Shown here: piece by piece, positions 63,071 through 64,000 of the stretch | Numbering within the stretch: position 1 is the first letter of the stretch | How the letters are laid out: each line of letters begins with the position of its first letter | NCBI RefSeq assembly: GCF_013409045.1 | Contig: NZ_JACCBT010000001.1 | Location: 1,612,001-1,676,000 of the forward strand | Direction of reading: 5' to 3' | DNA length: 64,000 nucleotides | DNA from: Actinomadura citrea | Lineage (GTDB): Bacteria > Actinomycetota > Actinomycetes > Streptosporangiales > Streptosporangiaceae | Notes under the pieces: generated by a model | Database searches by the model: none | Told to the model about the DNA's origin: nothing | What the model saw: only the letters and a program-made list of their open reading frames with translations | Program-made: the position numbers and the translations under genes

Positions 63071-64000
63071 CTAGGAGAGGCGCTCCAGGACCATGGCCAT
63101 GCCCTGGCCTCCGCCCACGCACATCGTCTCCAGACCGAACTGCTTGTCGTGGAACCTGAGGCCGTTGAGGAGCGTGGAGGTGATCCGGGCGCCGGTCATG
63201 CCGAAGGGGTGGCCGACCGCGATCGCGCCGCCGTTGACGTTCAGCTTGTCGTGGTCGATGCCGAGCTCGTCGGCGGACGGCAGCACCTGCGCCGCGAACG
63301 CCTCGTTGATCTCGACGAGGTCGATGTCGTCGATCGTCATCCCGGCCTTGGCGAGGGCCCTGCGGGACGCCTCCACCGGGCCGAGGCCCATGATCTCGGG
63401 AGACAGGCCGGTGACGCCGGTCGACACGATGCGGGCCAGCGGGGTGATGCCGAGCTCGGCGGCCTTGGTGTCGCTCATGACCACGACCGCGGCGGCGCCG
63501 TCGTTCAGCGGGCAGCAGTTGCCGGCGGTGACCGTCCCGTCCGGGCGGAACACCGGCTGGAGCTGCGACACCTTCTCGTAGGTGGTGCCGGGGCGGGGGC
63601 CGTCGTCCTTGGCGGCGACGGAGCCGTCCGGGAGCGTCACCGGGGTGATGTCCTTCTCCCAGAACCCGTTGGCGAGGGCCTTCTCGGCGAGGTTCTGCGA
63701 GCGGACGCCGAACTCGTCCTGCGCCTGCCGGGACACGCCGCGCAGGGCCGCCACGTTCTCGGCGGTCTGGCCCATCGCGATGTAGATGTCGGGCAGGGCG
63801 CCGTCCTCGCGCGGGTCGTGCCACGCGGGGGCGCCGCCCTCGCCGGCCTTGGCGGTGCGGCCCTGGGCATCGGCGAACAGCGGGTTCTGCGTGTCGGGCA
63901 GGCCGTCGCTGCTGCCCTTGGCGAACCGGCTGACGGTCTCGACCCCCGCCGAGACGATGACGTCGGCCTCCCCGGCGCGGATCGCGTGCAGCGCCATCCG
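63071..64000 (-). CDS. Acetyl-CoA acetyltransferase / 3-ketoacyl-CoA thiolase (5' end beyond the window)
   Basis: The last 310 codons or so of a thiolase; the N-terminal part with the acyl-binding Cys lies past 64000. Seen: SAGVETVSR, the linker region, PLNDGAAAVVVMS, EINEAFAAQ, the catalytic His loop NGGAIAVGHPFGMTGAR and the second catalytic Cys in MCVGGGQGMAMV near the end. The family makes or splits acetoacetyl-CoA or longer 3-ketoacyl-CoA in beta-oxidation. Chain-length preference cannot be told. It reads leftward into a strong terminator. Confidence 0.92.
   Translation of the reverse strand, partial: RMALHAIRAGEADVIVSAGVETVSRFAKGSSDGLPDTQNPLFADAQGRTAKAGEGGAPAWHDPREDGALPDIYIAMGQTAENVAALRGVSRQAQDEFGVRSQNLAEKALANGFWEKDITPVTLPDGSVAAKDDGPRPGTTYEKVSQLQPVFRPDGTVTAGNCCPLNDGAAAVVVMSDTKAAELGITPLARIVSTGVTGLSPEIMGLGPVEASRRALAKAGMTIDDIDLVEINEAFAAQVLPSADELGIDHDKLNVNGGAIAVGHPFGMTGARITSTLLNGLRFHDKQFGLETMCVGGGQGMAMVLERLS

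Overview
The window is very GC-rich, uses GTG and TTG starts freely, and packs genes tightly. It comes from a chromosome of a filamentous-type actinomycete; the mix of families fits Streptosporangiales/Thermomonosporaceae (Actinomadura-like) best, but that placement is an inference. I saw no phage, insertion sequence, CRISPR array or replication origin.

Layout. 1-5301: the tail of an ABC-F ATPase; a MarR regulator, a patatin-like lipase and a trans-aconitate methyltransferase that share a TCTTGA-N2-TCRAGA operator motif; a VOC protein; and a TetR/acyl-CoA desaturase pair behind strong palindromes. 5378-9864: tRNA-Gln, then the housekeeping run glmU-prs-rplY-pth. 10286-39371: a block of about 29 kb for a surface polysaccharide and sulfate activation. 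39631-44885: mfd, a SurA-like lipoprotein and mazG. 44956-53378: a class A PBP, an oxidoreductase, small proteins, an orphan histidine kinase and an Ssu-type sulfonate ABC transporter. 53608-61100: the conserved run eno-divIC-DUF501-ppx, then a DUF2510 protein, a family 5 uracil-DNA glycosylase, a DUF4232 lipoprotein and a type II NADH dehydrogenase. 61214-64000: an unusual tRNA, GC-rich repeats, a Bax-inhibitor-1-like membrane protein, a DUF4287 protein and the 3' part of a thiolase gene.

The central block reads as one project. A polyprenyl-phosphate glycosylphosphotransferase starts the glycan. GT2 and WecG/TagA/CpsF transferases extend it. A Wzx-like flippase, two polysaccharide co-polymerases and an O-antigen ligase/polymerase handle export and chain length. 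A GH26-like hydrolase and three beta-propeller secreted proteins act outside. Interleaved are CysD and CysN (APS synthesis), an APS kinase fused to a degenerate ATP-sulfurylase domain (PAPS synthesis), a PAPS-type sulfotransferase, CysQ (PAP removal) and a TauE/SafE transporter. No sulfite- or sulfide-forming reductase is seen here. I infer that the locus makes a sulfated exopolysaccharide or cell-wall glycan.

The most unusual items are: (1) the sulfated-glycan locus as a whole; (2) a class I tRNA with anticodon UAA and C33; (3) an ATP-sulfurylase domain missing active-site residues next to an intact APS kinase; (4) two co-polymerases whose kinase-like domains have both lost the Walker A lysine; (5) an operon-embedded fusion of a ParB-like domain and a methyltransferase coupled to an RCC1-repeat lipoprotein; and (6) a multi-arm inverted-repeat element between convergent genes at 57021-57129.
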